DNA from: a virus
IMG/VR virus record: IMGVR_UViG_3300028364_000167
Coordinates: 1-21,503 of that record
Length of the DNA stretch: 21,503 nucleotides
Strand: one strand, 5' to 3'
The notes under the pieces are model-generated. The model searched no databases and was not told the origin of the DNA. It saw only the letters and a list, made by a program, of their open reading frames with translations. This document shows, piece after piece, positions 1 to 6,404 of this stretch. The first letter of the stretch is position 1. The number at the start of each line of letters is the position of its first letter. Position numbers and translations under genes: made by a program.

Positions 1-37
1 CCTCCCGGTTGGCCCTAACCCCGAAAGGAACTAAGCC

Positions 38-1213
38 ATGACAACCCTTCACCAAGCCTCCCGCCAGTGGTCCACCCGCCCCTCCGATGAGCGGTTCCTG
101 TCCCTCACCGACCTTCAGGCTCATGCCCATTCGGTTCGTGACAACTCGGTCGAGTCGACCGTCACCACGCGCCAGATCGAAGTCCAGCCGCACCCGATGG
201 ACCCGACCCGGGGCATCACCATCGCCGGGGATCACGGCATGGCCGAGCCGACCAACTGGTCCTTCAACCAACTCGCCGCGCTGGCTGGCGCACCCGCCTC
301 CTACCTGCGCAAGCTGCCCGCACCCATCGTGGCCGACGCCATGAACTACGGGATGCGCTTTGGCCGCGACGTGGAGGAGTTCAAAATCCTGCGCACCGAC
401 TCGACGGTGGACGGGGAAATCCTGCCGCCCGAGGTTTCTGACCACGCGATCATGGGTTCTTCGGTTCTCGGACAGATGCCCCCGCGCGCCTACAACGAAC
501 TGCGCGCCGCGACTGGCCCGCGTTACGGTCGGGTCTGGAACTCGGATATCCTCGACGCGCTGGTCGGCAAGTTCGGCGACGGTCGCACCGGCAGCTTCCG
601 TGTCCCGGGCGAGTTCGGGGTGGACGTGCCGATCACCAAGGATAACACGACGATCTATGGCAGCGACCGCGACATGTTCGTCTTCCTCGCCGACGAGAAC
701 AACCGGGTCGAGATGGCGAACCGGCGCGACGGCAAGGGCGGATCGCTCGCCCGGGGGTTCTTCGTCTGGAACTCCGAGGTCGGCGCGCAGTCCATCGGTG
801 CCGCGTTCTTCCTGTTCGATTACGTCTGCATGAACCGGATCGTCTGGGGTGTGCAGGAGTTTTCCGAGATGCGGCTGCGGCACACTGCCAGCGCGCCGGA
901 TCGTTGGATGGAGGAAATCACCCCCGTCCTCATGGAATACTCGAACTCGGCGGCTGCGCCCATCGAAGCCACCATCCTGCTGGCCCAACAGAAGCGGGTG
1001 GACGACGACCTCGACGCCTTCCTCGCGTCCCGGTTCAACAGGAGCGAAGTCGTGGCAATCAAGGCCGCGCATGAGCGGGAAGAGAGCCGCCCCATCGAGT
1101 CCCTCTGGGATGCGACCACGGCGGTCACGGCACACGCCAAGACGATCCCGCACCAAGACGCGCGGGTCAACATGGAGCGGGCGGGCGGCAAGCTGCTGAA
1201 CCTCGTCGCCTGA
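38..1213 (+). CDS. DUF932 family protein (phage/plasmid-like)
   Basis: This 391-residue protein fits the DUF932 family (phage/plasmid-like proteins, TIGR03299 type), which is common in phages and plasmids and has no established biochemical role. Visible family-like features are the early FNQLAALAGAPASYLRKLP segment (about residues 77-95), a central block with EFKILRTDS and PPRAYNELRAATGPRYGRVWNSD-type sequence, and a late segment with GFFVWNSEVG followed by the FDYVCMNRIVWG core (about residues 245-275). The length is normal for the family. The start at 38 is supported by AAAGGAA about eight bases upstream. It is the first gene of the + strand block and is followed by a very stable hairpin at 1223-1242, so it may have its own transcript end. 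The family call is by pattern only; the function is unknown. Confidence 0.85.
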   Translation: MTTLHQASRQWSTRPSDERFLSLTDLQAHAHSVRDNSVESTVTTRQIEVQPHPMDPTRGITIAGDHGMAEPTNWSFNQLAALAGAPASYLRKLPAPIVADAMNYGMRFGRDVEEFKILRTDSTVDGEILPPEVSDHAIMGSSVLGQMPPRAYNELRAATGPRYGRVWNSDILDALVGKFGDGRTGSFRVPGEFGVDVPITKDNTTIYGSDRDMFVFLADENNRVEMANRRDGKGGSLARGFFVWNSEVGAQSIGAAFFLFDYVCMNRIVWGVQEFSEMRLRHTASAPDRWMEEITPVLMEYSNSAAAPIEATILLAQQKRVDDDLDAFLASRFNRSEVVAIKAAHEREESRPIESLWDATTAVTAHAKTIPHQDARVNMERAGGKLLNLVA

Positions 1214-1222
1214 ACCCCTACC

Positions 1223-1242
1223 CCCCGGGCTTCGGCCCGGGG
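1223..1242 (+). terminator. UUCG-capped GC hairpin, terminator-like
   Basis: A perfect 8-bp GC stem (CCCCGGGC / GCCCGGGG) closes on a TTCG tetraloop, ten bases after the stop of the DUF932 gene. UUCG loops are exceptionally stable. There is no T-tract, so it may terminate weakly, act as an RNA 3' end or processing barrier, or depend on Rho. The rest of 1243-1358 is GC-rich, holds further small inverted repeats (for example GGGG-CTTA-CCCC near 1256-1268) and contains no convincing ORF. Confidence 0.55.
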
Positions 1243-1358
1243 CACTTCCGAGGGCGGGGCTTACCCCGGCACAAGCGCAGGCTGGGGGACAAGGCATCCC
1301 CGGGACATGCTGCCCCTCCCTCGCAAGTGCCCTCATCCCTGACAGGAGGAAAAACCCG

Positions 1359-1691
1359 ATGACCAAAAATGCACACACGATGGACGCCGAGTCCCCGCTG
1401 TCGGACCTCCTGAAATGGATGGCCGAAGCGCAGATGGACAACCCTCGCATCGACATATCCAAGGTCGAGGTCATCGCCTTTGACGGGCCTCTCGCTGGCG
1501 ACAAGATGCTACGATGGGAAGTGTCGTCCCTGAAGGAAGCGATGAACGTCATGATCGACGCTCTGGAAGCCTTGCCTCAGTGCAAGGTGACGGTGCAAGT
1601 TCAGGTCTCCATGACCGTCGATTCATCCCCGAAGTTTCGTGACCGGCACCAACCCGGTGGCCATGTTGGCCCCGACTACTCGGCCTTCTGA
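1359..1691 (+). CDS. Hypothetical phage protein, 110 aa
   Basis: I do not recognise this protein. It is preceded by one of the strongest ribosome binding sites in the window, AGGAGG at 1344-1349, ten bases before the ATG, which argues for a real and well-translated gene. The sequence is soluble and mixed alpha/beta in character. It has an acidic N-terminal half (SPLSDLLKWMAEAQMDN), a central region with DGPLAGDKMLRWEVSSLKEA, and a polar C-terminal tail rich in Arg, His, Pro and Gly. No signal peptide, membrane segment or cysteine motif is seen. It lies between two small intergenic regions, so it may be transcribed separately from the coupled genes downstream of thyX. Confidence 0.7.
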   Translation: MTKNAHTMDAESPLSDLLKWMAEAQMDNPRIDISKVEVIAFDGPLAGDKMLRWEVSSLKEAMNVMIDALEALPQCKVTVQVQVSMTVDSSPKFRDRHQPGGHVGPDYSAF

Positions 1692-1757
1692 TACCGACTT
1701 GACCGACCAAGCTGGATAGCATATCCGTGGTTGACAACACCTGACAAGGGATACTGC

Positions 1758-2075
1758 ATGATGACCGACCGTAACACAGAACTCCACGTCGAGATATGTG
1801 GCGATCCAGCCTGCTCGAATTGCATGGCTAAGGCACATATCGCACTGGCCCATTCCCTCTACGCGGGCAACCCGGAGAAGCATCCTGTGCCCGCAGAAGT
1901 CCATGTGACCTTCGACTTGGCAAACGCGCTTGTTGTGCAGGCTCTGCTTGCGGGTTGTCCTCTGAAGTCCTTGCTGGAAGGCGTAACCGCATCCTACGGG
2001 CGAAACGAAGCAGCCCGTAACCTCGCCCGCATCATGAGCGAGGCCCGACCCCAGCCGGGAGCAACCAGACACTGA
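1758..2075 (+). CDS. Hypothetical phage protein, 105 aa
   Basis: The function is not recognised. A TTG at 1731 would give nine extra residues, but the tandem ATGATG at 1758-1763 is preceded by AAGGG at 1746-1750 with good spacing, so I take 1758 as the start. Near the N-terminus is a Cys cluster, ICGDPACSNCMAKAH (C-x4-C-x2-C followed by His), which could bind a metal, although a fourth ligand is not obvious. The C-terminal half (FDLANALVVQALLAGCPLKSLLEG, then NEAARNLARIMSEA) looks helical. The gene is followed by two consecutive hairpins before thyX. Confidence 0.65.
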   Translation: MMTDRNTELHVEICGDPACSNCMAKAHIALAHSLYAGNPEKHPVPAEVHVTFDLANALVVQALLAGCPLKSLLEGVTASYGRNEAARNLARIMSEARPQPGATRH

Positions 2076-2079
2076 GTTT

Positions 2080-2115
2080 CAGCAGCGAGAGTCCCTCCCC
2101 ACCCGGTCGCTGCTG
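2080..2115 (+). other. Intergenic inverted repeat
   Basis: CAGCAGCGA (2080-2088) pairs perfectly with TCGCTGCTG (2107-2115) across an 18-base pyrimidine-rich loop. It sits four bases after the stop of the preceding gene and just before a second, stronger hairpin. It may be part of a composite terminator or a leader structure for thyX. Confidence 0.4.
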
Positions 2116-2120
2116 GATAC

Positions 2121-2153
2121 GCCCCTGACCCCACCCTCCCGGGGGTCAGGGGC
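2121..2153 (+). terminator. 12-bp GC hairpin upstream of thyX
   Basis: GCCCCTGACCCC (2121-2132) pairs perfectly with GGGGTCAGGGGC (2142-2153) around a 9-base loop. This is terminator strength, but the bases that follow are ACCCCCAATCC rather than a T-run. It lies 32 bases before the thyX ATG, so it could end the upstream transcript, protect a processed thyX mRNA 5' end, or modulate thyX expression. Confidence 0.55.
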
Positions 2154-2184
2154 ACCCCCAATCCTTGACAAAGTGAGTTACCCC

Positions 2185-3093
2185 ATGACCGATTCCCACA
2201 TGCTCAAGCGCGCGTCCTCTGCTTTCATGGACCGCCATCTTGGAACAATGCACCCCGTCCTCGACCACGGACACGTCCGCGTGATCGACTACATGGGCGA
2301 CGAAGCCGCCATCGTGCAGGCTGCCCGGGTCAGCTACGGCCTCGGCACGGACACGCCCGCGAAGGACCGCGCCCTGCTGCGCTACCTCATGCGCCACCGC
2401 CACACGACTCCCTACGAGATGGCCGAGGTCAAGGTTCATGTGAAGATGCCGATCTTCGTGGCGCGTCAGTGGATCAGGCACCGGACGGCCAATATCAATG
2501 AGATCTCGGGTCGCTACACCGAACTGCCGCGCGAGTTCTATGTGCCGCGCAAAGCCAAGATCGCCAAGCAGTCGGAGAACAACAAGCAGGGCCGTGCCGA
2601 GTTCCTGACGACCGCCCAAGCCAACGAAGTTCAGGCCGCGTTTCGCCACGGTGCGGACCTCGCGTTCGCGGACTACGAGGGGTTCATCTCGATCTATGAT
2701 CTGGCGAAGGAATTGGCCCGAATCAATCTGCCACTCTCCACCTACACGGAGTTCTACTGGAAGATCGACTTGCACAACCTGCTGCACTTCCTGTCGCTGC
2801 GCGCGGACCCCCATGCGCAGTATGAGATCCGTGCCTACGCCGAAGTGATGCTCGAAATGGTCCACGGGTGGATGCCCCATGTCTACGAGGCTTTCGTGGA
2901 CTATCGCCTCGCAGCCCACACATTCTCGCGTCAGGAGATGGACGTCTTGCGGACGATGCTGCTTGATGCAGGTTGTGACGCGGCGGATGGACTCCCCATG
3001 CCGGAAGGATCGACCACGCGGGAACACAAGGCGTTCGAGGCCGCGCTTCTCGTGCCTGAGAATGACAAATTTGGCGTGGGCGATTTGGAATGA
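2185..3093 (+). CDS. thyX: Flavin-dependent thymidylate synthase
   Basis: ThyX makes dTMP from dUMP using methylene-tetrahydrofolate as carbon donor and FAD/NADPH for reduction, and phages use it to supply thymidylate for replication. The diagnostic ThyX motif RHRTANINEISGRY is intact at about residues 98-111, matching the family pattern RHRxxxxNExSxRY. The C-terminal block NLLHFLSLRADPHAQYEIRAYA, typical of the family, carries the conserved Arg and His of the active site. At 302 residues the length is at the upper end of the normal range. I chose the ATG at 2185; an in-frame GTG at 2173 would add four residues and cannot be excluded, because the Shine-Dalgarno signal is weak. The stop overlaps the next start (ATGA at 3090). 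Confidence 0.96.
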   Translation: MTDSHMLKRASSAFMDRHLGTMHPVLDHGHVRVIDYMGDEAAIVQAARVSYGLGTDTPAKDRALLRYLMRHRHTTPYEMAEVKVHVKMPIFVARQWIRHRTANINEISGRYTELPREFYVPRKAKIAKQSENNKQGRAEFLTTAQANEVQAAFRHGADLAFADYEGFISIYDLAKELARINLPLSTYTEFYWKIDLHNLLHFLSLRADPHAQYEIRAYAEVMLEMVHGWMPHVYEAFVDYRLAAHTFSRQEMDVLRTMLLDAGCDAADGLPMPEGSTTREHKAFEAALLVPENDKFGVGDLE

Positions 3094-3386
3094 CGAAACA
3101 AGACCCACCCCTGCCGCCCGCCCGAGCCGATGGACGCCCGTTGTTCTACGACGTGGCGGCTCACCAGCGATGCCAGTGTGTTCGTTGTCTGGCGGGCGGC
3201 ATTCAGACCTTCTACCCCTACCGTGAGGTCTTCATGAACGACCCGGCGAACCCGCTGGAACAGCAAGAGCCGGGTTCCGTCAACACCGTCTGCAAGAACC
3301 ACGTCCCTGACAACGCGGTCATCTACTGTCCGTGGACAAACGAATGCCGGAACCGGGATGACTCCGTGCGATGGACAGAGGAATAA
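3090..3386 (+). CDS. Small Cys-containing hypothetical protein, 98 aa
   Basis: The ATG overlaps the thyX stop by four bases (ATGA), so translation is probably coupled. The protein is not recognised. It contains QRCQCVRCLAGG in the first half and VCKNH, IYCPW and NECRN later, so six cysteines in total. The CxCxxC cluster plus the later cysteines and histidines suggest a metal-stabilised fold, perhaps a zinc ribbon, but the spacing does not match a named family that I can identify. The C-terminus is acidic and polar. Its place directly after thyX in a coupled operon suggests an early metabolic or host-directed role, which is inference only. Confidence 0.7.
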   Translation: MTKQDPPLPPARADGRPLFYDVAAHQRCQCVRCLAGGIQTFYPYREVFMNDPANPLEQQEPGSVNTVCKNHVPDNAVIYCPWTNECRNRDDSVRWTEE

Positions 3387-3391
3387 GCGTC

Positions 3392-3805
3392 ATGCAATCC
3401 AAAGAGATCCAGATAGGCGGTAATCACTACAAGGGGTTTGTCTACGACCCCTTCGAGATTGCCCATGCCAACGAATACGACGGCGAGTGCTTGTCGATCC
3501 TGAAGTATGTCATGCGGCACGAACTGAAAGGCGGGGCCGACGATCTTCGGAAGGCGATCCACATTGTCGATATTCGGGTGGACCTGATCGAGAAGTATGG
3601 CGCGCGCCAAGGGATAAACGTCCTCCCGCCCAAGGTCTTCATCCCCGCCAACAACACCAAAGGCCCTGAGTTTGCGGTGCTTTGCAGCCTCCATGATTGG
3701 GCGTTGCGCTCTGGAAAATGTGACGATGCTTTCGTGAGCAAGATCATAAAATTCCAGATCGACCACCTGATCCAGATTTATTACCCCGATGAGGAAACCG
3801 AATGA
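3392..3805 (+). CDS. DUF3310 family protein
   Basis: The N-terminal half carries the DUF3310 signature: IQIGGNHYKGF near residue 7, then PFEIAHANEYDGECLSILKY and VMRHELKGGADDLRKAIH. In this family the pattern is a GG-x-HY motif, a region around PIE/PFE, an IKYV-x-RH segment and a GG-x-DL-x-KA helix. DUF3310 proteins are small phage proteins, sometimes labelled nucleotide kinases, without proven activity. Here a C-terminal extension of about 70 residues follows (PPKVFIPANNTKGPEF onward), which is longer than usual. The ATG at 3392 is preferred over 3371 because GAGGA at 3379-3383 is correctly spaced for it, and the 3371 start would overlap the previous gene. The stop overlaps the next start as ATGA. 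Confidence 0.8.
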   Translation: MQSKEIQIGGNHYKGFVYDPFEIAHANEYDGECLSILKYVMRHELKGGADDLRKAIHIVDIRVDLIEKYGARQGINVLPPKVFIPANNTKGPEFAVLCSLHDWALRSGKCDDAFVSKIIKFQIDHLIQIYYPDEETE

Positions 3806-4410
3806 AAACGACAACCATTATCCCCGTCTCGAACGTCGCCCTGCGTTGCGCGGCAGTTCCCCATCTGCTGATCGTCGTGGGCTTTAAGGTCGAGGAAGAT
3901 TCCCTCTTTGCCATGCCGATCACCCTCGGGCTGTCAGACCCTTTTCTGACCTGCGGTGACGCCTTGCTCATGGACGAAGGCGCGGTGATCGACCTCAAAA
4001 CCGGACGCGCTTTCGACACGGCAGAGGAGATGGTCGCGTGGATCGCCGAGACCTCACCCTACAAGATCGGTCAGCCTCTATTCGCCAAAGGCCCTGCCCC
4101 TGCGGCAGTTCCCCAAGGGCGAGGCCCCTATGGGATCGTCTTCTGCGACAAGACTTTCCGGCTGACTTCCAACTGGCACTTCATCGACGCCAACATGCAG
4201 TTTGTCTTTCAGCTTCCGGCTGAGACCAACACGCCGAAAGACAACCGTGTCATCAAGATCAACCGCGACGATCTGAACGCGCTGAAGGCGAATAACGGGC
4301 TGGAAGAACTGGCCTATGCCGTTGTTGTCGGCGACCAAGAACAATCCCCGCAACCTGAGCCTGAGGTCGAAGACGATGACGATGACGATGACCTCGACTC
4401 CATGATCTGA
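3802..4410 (+). CDS. Hypothetical protein with acidic C-terminal tail
   Basis: This 202-residue protein starts inside the stop of the DUF3310 gene (ATGA), with GAGG at 3791-3794 as ribosome binding site. No family is recognised. It appears to have two parts: an N-terminal domain (about 1-90) and a second beta-rich domain (about 100-175) containing YGIVFCDKTFRLTSNWHFID. A linker, QSPQPEPEVE, leads to seven consecutive aspartates (191-197) and a hydrophobic tip, LDSMI. Acidic tails with hydrophobic tips are typical of single-stranded DNA-binding proteins (bacterial SSB, T7 gp2.5, T4 gp32), where they recruit partners. This tail and the DNA-related neighbours make an SSB-like role possible, but no OB-fold signature is evident. 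Confidence 0.75.
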   Translation: MKTTTIIPVSNVALRCAAVPHLLIVVGFKVEEDSLFAMPITLGLSDPFLTCGDALLMDEGAVIDLKTGRAFDTAEEMVAWIAETSPYKIGQPLFAKGPAPAAVPQGRGPYGIVFCDKTFRLTSNWHFIDANMQFVFQLPAETNTPKDNRVIKINRDDLNALKANNGLEELAYAVVVGDQEQSPQPEPEVEDDDDDDDLDSMI

Positions 4411-4420
4411 GGACTAGACC

Positions 4421-4741
4421 ATGCCGAAGAAAACTACCCCGAAAGACGGGCACAACAGCAGCAACAACGTGGCCGGTGCGGAACTGCGCCAGTTCATCGA
4501 ACGCTGGGAACACCTTGAGGGCGAGAAGAAGGATATCGCGGAAGGCCAGAAAGAAGTCATGACCGAAGCCAAGGGCCGAGGCTACGACACGAAGGTCATG
4601 CGCAAGATCATCGCCGAACGGAAGCGGGACGCCGACGACCTCGCCGAGGAAGAAGCCGTGCTGGATATGTATCGGGCTGCCCTCGGGATGGCGGTCTATT
4701 CCCCGGATGAGGATGAACCCGATGGCGACGGGCTTGTCTGA
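4421..4741 (+). CDS. GapR-like (DUF2312) DNA-binding protein
   Basis: The protein matches the GapR/DUF2312 family. It has a GHNS-like start (DGHNSSNNVAG), then AELRQFIERWEHLEGEKKDI, then VMTEAKGRGYDTKVMRKII and a C-terminal LDMYRAALGM, the same order as alphaproteobacterial GapR. Caulobacter GapR is a nucleoid-associated protein that encircles overtwisted DNA and assists topoisomerases ahead of replication and transcription. The coiled-coil region at about 20-50 and the basic segment at about 55-75 are visible. An acidic tail, SPDEDEPDGDGLV, is added at the end. The gene starts ten bases after the preceding stop, with GAGG in the gap, and overlaps the next gene by 20 bases. Phage copies of this family are known; what they do in infection is not established. 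Confidence 0.9.
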   Translation: MPKKTTPKDGHNSSNNVAGAELRQFIERWEHLEGEKKDIAEGQKEVMTEAKGRGYDTKVMRKIIAERKRDADDLAEEEAVLDMYRAALGMAVYSPDEDEPDGDGLV

Positions 4742-4943
4742 CGCGCTGGCCCTGTTGGACCAGATCGACACGGGCAAGGTCACGCGGGAGTTTTACTTCC
4801 TGCGTGGCCCAGCTTCCGAAGAGTGGTCAGTCCACAACCGGGAGAACAAAGTCTGGACCGTTACCAAAGCGCCGCGACTGGCCGACGCCATACTGGCGCA
4901 TTTTGAGACGCCTGAACCTGAGGATTGGAGTGACCTCGTATGA
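4722..4943 (+). CDS. Hypothetical small protein, 73 aa
   Basis: The start at 4722 is chosen because GAGGA at 4709-4713 is eight bases upstream. An earlier in-frame ATG at 4707 would add five residues and has no comparable signal. The gene begins inside the end of the GapR-like gene and its stop overlaps the methyltransferase start (ATGA), so it is part of a coupled chain. The product is acidic (PEPEDWSDLV at the end), with a helical N-terminus (DALALLDQIDTGK) and a likely beta hairpin (REFYFLRGPASEEWSVHNRE). No family is recognised. Confidence 0.7.
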   Translation: MATGLSDALALLDQIDTGKVTREFYFLRGPASEEWSVHNRENKVWTVTKAPRLADAILAHFETPEPEDWSDLV

Positions 4944-5656
4944 CCGACCATTGCACACGCTGCGGGCTGGTGACGCTCGACAACTGCCACAACGACCGCA
5001 TGGCCAATTCCTGCCCTAATGCCCCCGGGGCCGCGTTCTATGAGGGCGCGCTGGCCGGTCTGAAGAAGTGGCACTACAGCACGATCCTTGCCGACCCGCC
5101 GTGGTCCTACAAGACCTACAGCAACCGCGAGCAAGGCACCGTCCCGCACCGCACAGAGACCGCGCCCTATCAGTCCATGACCCTTGATGAACTGCTGGCC
5201 CTGCCAGTCCAAGACCTCGCCACCAAGGACGCCGTGCTGCACCTGTGGACTATCTCATCGCACTTCGATCAGGCGCTCGAACTCGGCGAGGCTTGGGGGT
5301 TCACCTACAAGAGCCTCGGCCTGATCTGGGTGAAGACCCAGAAGGGCGACCCGGAAACGCCGAAGATGGGGATGGGCAAGTGGTTCAGGCAGGAGGGTGA
5401 GGTCTGTCTGCTGTTCACTCGGGGCAAGCCGTCGCGCGTGTCGGCAGGCGTCCGTCAGGTGATCCTCGAACCGGCCCGGGAACACTCTCGCAAGCCTGAC
5501 GAATCCCTCGCCCGCGTGGAGGCCCTGACGGCTGGTCCCTACCTCGAATTGTTCAGCCGTTCGAGCCGCCCCGGTTGGGACGCAATGGGCGACCAGAAAG
5601 GCCGGTTCGATCCTCTCGATCCGAAAGACGAAGCCACGATCTTGGAGATGGTGTAA
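4940..5656 (+). CDS. MT-A70 family adenine N6-methyltransferase
   Basis: The protein is an S-adenosylmethionine-dependent methyltransferase of the MT-A70 (PF05063) family, many phage members of which methylate adenine at N6 in DNA. The catalytic motif DPPW is at residues 52-55, within ILADPPWSYKTY. Family landmarks follow in order: LHLWTISSHFDQAL, a GLIWVKTQKG strand, REHSRKPDE near residue 180 and LFSRSSRPGWDAMGDQ near 203-218. An extra N-terminal stretch of about 40 residues contains CTRCG, NCHND and SCPN, resembling a small zinc site. The length of 238 residues is normal for phage MT-A70 proteins. No restriction endonuclease gene is adjacent, so it is probably an orphan methyltransferase for evading host restriction or marking phage DNA. 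Confidence 0.92.
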   Translation: MTDHCTRCGLVTLDNCHNDRMANSCPNAPGAAFYEGALAGLKKWHYSTILADPPWSYKTYSNREQGTVPHRTETAPYQSMTLDELLALPVQDLATKDAVLHLWTISSHFDQALELGEAWGFTYKSLGLIWVKTQKGDPETPKMGMGKWFRQEGEVCLLFTRGKPSRVSAGVRQVILEPAREHSRKPDESLARVEALTAGPYLELFSRSSRPGWDAMGDQKGRFDPLDPKDEATILEMV

Positions 5657-5988
5657 TGGATAAGAACAGATGGACTTTGGCTGAACTGGCGAAGGATTTC
5701 GGCCTCTGCGACAAAGACTTGAGGAATATGTCCCAACGTATGCCCATACCTACCTCGGGTCGGAGTGGGAAAGCGGACCTTTACGAAAGCCACGAGGCCC
5801 GGGTTCTGGTCATCTGCATGGCTTTGAGACAAGCGGGTCTAAATCGTCGGGCAATCTGGAAATTCGTAACGGATTTCTCTGAAGGCGATAGGCGAGACTT
5901 TATACAGTTCCGCCATTTTGACTACGGGTTGGGAGGGAGCCTATCTATCTACATAGACTTGGACCACATCATTGGCGAGAGGTTGTGA
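5656..5988 (+). CDS. MerR-like helix-turn-helix protein
   Basis: The ATG shares one base with the methyltransferase stop (TAATG), and GGAG lies about ten bases upstream. An upstream in-frame start at 5575 would lie deep inside the methyltransferase gene and is rejected. The N-terminal half resembles a MerR-type winged helix: WTLAELAKDFGLCDKDLRNM is the helix-turn-helix, then RMPIPTSGRSGKADLYESHE is the wing, and ARVLVICMALRQAGLNRRAI is the following helix pair. The C-terminal 40 residues do not form the long dimerisation coil of true MerR proteins. It could be a small phage transcription regulator or an excisionase-like architectural protein. It is the only recognisable sequence-specific regulator in the window. 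Confidence 0.75.
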   Translation: MDKNRWTLAELAKDFGLCDKDLRNMSQRMPIPTSGRSGKADLYESHEARVLVICMALRQAGLNRRAIWKFVTDFSEGDRRDFIQFRHFDYGLGGSLSIYIDLDHIIGERL

Positions 5989-6182
5989 TGCCTCGATCTG
6001 ATTACTGGCGCAGGCCACGCGCAGGCAGCCTCAGGTCGCTCTATGACGAAGGGGTGGCAGCGGCTGCCCGAGGCGATACTTGCCCCCCTATGGCGGGCCA
6101 CGGTGCCGCTACGAGAGAGCATTTTTGGAAACATGGATTTGAGGACGAGTCCGACCGTCAGAGCGTGGAGGCGCTGGTATAG
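5988..6182 (+). CDS. Small protein with possible RMF/CrpP-like fold
   Basis: The gene starts on the last base of the previous stop (TGATG), with GAGAGG just upstream; a GTG at 5985 would add one residue. The 64-residue product contains SLYDEGVAAAARGDTCPPM, then EHFWKHGFEDESD. The pattern Y-x-x-G-x-x-A-x-x-G, then CP, then W-x-x-G-(W/F)-x-D is that of the ribosome modulation factor (RMF)/CrpP-like small proteins often found in phages. RMF itself dimerises ribosomes into inactive 100S particles. The resemblance is short, so the assignment is tentative. No other frame here has comparable ribosome-binding support. Confidence 0.6.
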   Translation: MPRSDYWRRPRAGSLRSLYDEGVAAAARGDTCPPMAGHGAATREHFWKHGFEDESDRQSVEALV

Positions 6183-6404
6183 ATGGAACAGCTTGGCCGA
6201 GGCGCTCGCGTCTGGATCAAGGGCACAGTAGGCCCGCGAGTGAGGATCACGGCGGTAGACTTAGTGATCCGGGAAGCCACGGTCTCATGGCGCTGGAACG
6301 GTCGCCTCAGGGACGCAACATATGGACTCGAATTTCTGACAAGGACGGAACCCAATGCAGACTCTCATCTTCAACGAACGGCCCCTCCTAACGGGAACCT
6401 GTGA
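6183..6404 (+). CDS. Hypothetical small beta-rich protein, 73 aa
   Basis: The ATG directly follows the stop of the RMF-like gene with no spacer, and GGAG lies about 12 bases upstream. The sequence alternates hydrophobic residues (RVWIKGTVGPRVRITAVDLVIREATVSWRWNGRLRDATYGLEFL), which suggests a small SH3-like beta barrel. The layout is reminiscent of small YodC/DUF2158-type proteins with a late W-x-x-x-G-x-x-x-x-A-x-F/Y pattern, but I cannot assign it to that family. Its last 50 bases overlap the start of the next gene, which has a good ribosome binding site. Either the overlap is real or this C-terminus is less constrained. Confidence 0.55.
   Translation: MEQLGRGARVWIKGTVGPRVRITAVDLVIREATVSWRWNGRLRDATYGLEFLTRTEPNADSHLQRTAPPNGNL

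Noticed and set aside
1731-1736. TTGACA as a -35 promoter box (also at 2165-2170)
   Set aside because: No -10-like hexamer lies at 16-18 bases downstream; both sites sit in the leader just before Shine-Dalgarno sequences and start codons.
2146-3108. Long minus-strand ORF (320 codons) opposite thyX
   Set aside because: It is antisense to a gene with an intact ThyX motif, has no family resemblance, and reflects the strong codon-position GC bias that opens antisense frames.
4372-4392. GAC/GAT run as an unstable microsatellite or frameshift site
   Set aside because: It simply encodes seven aspartates in frame in the acidic tail, and there is no slippery heptamer.
6043-6231. Alternative + strand ORF overlapping the RMF-like gene
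   Set aside because: It lacks a ribosome binding site and breaks the chain of coupled stops and starts that the RMF-like and following genes maintain.
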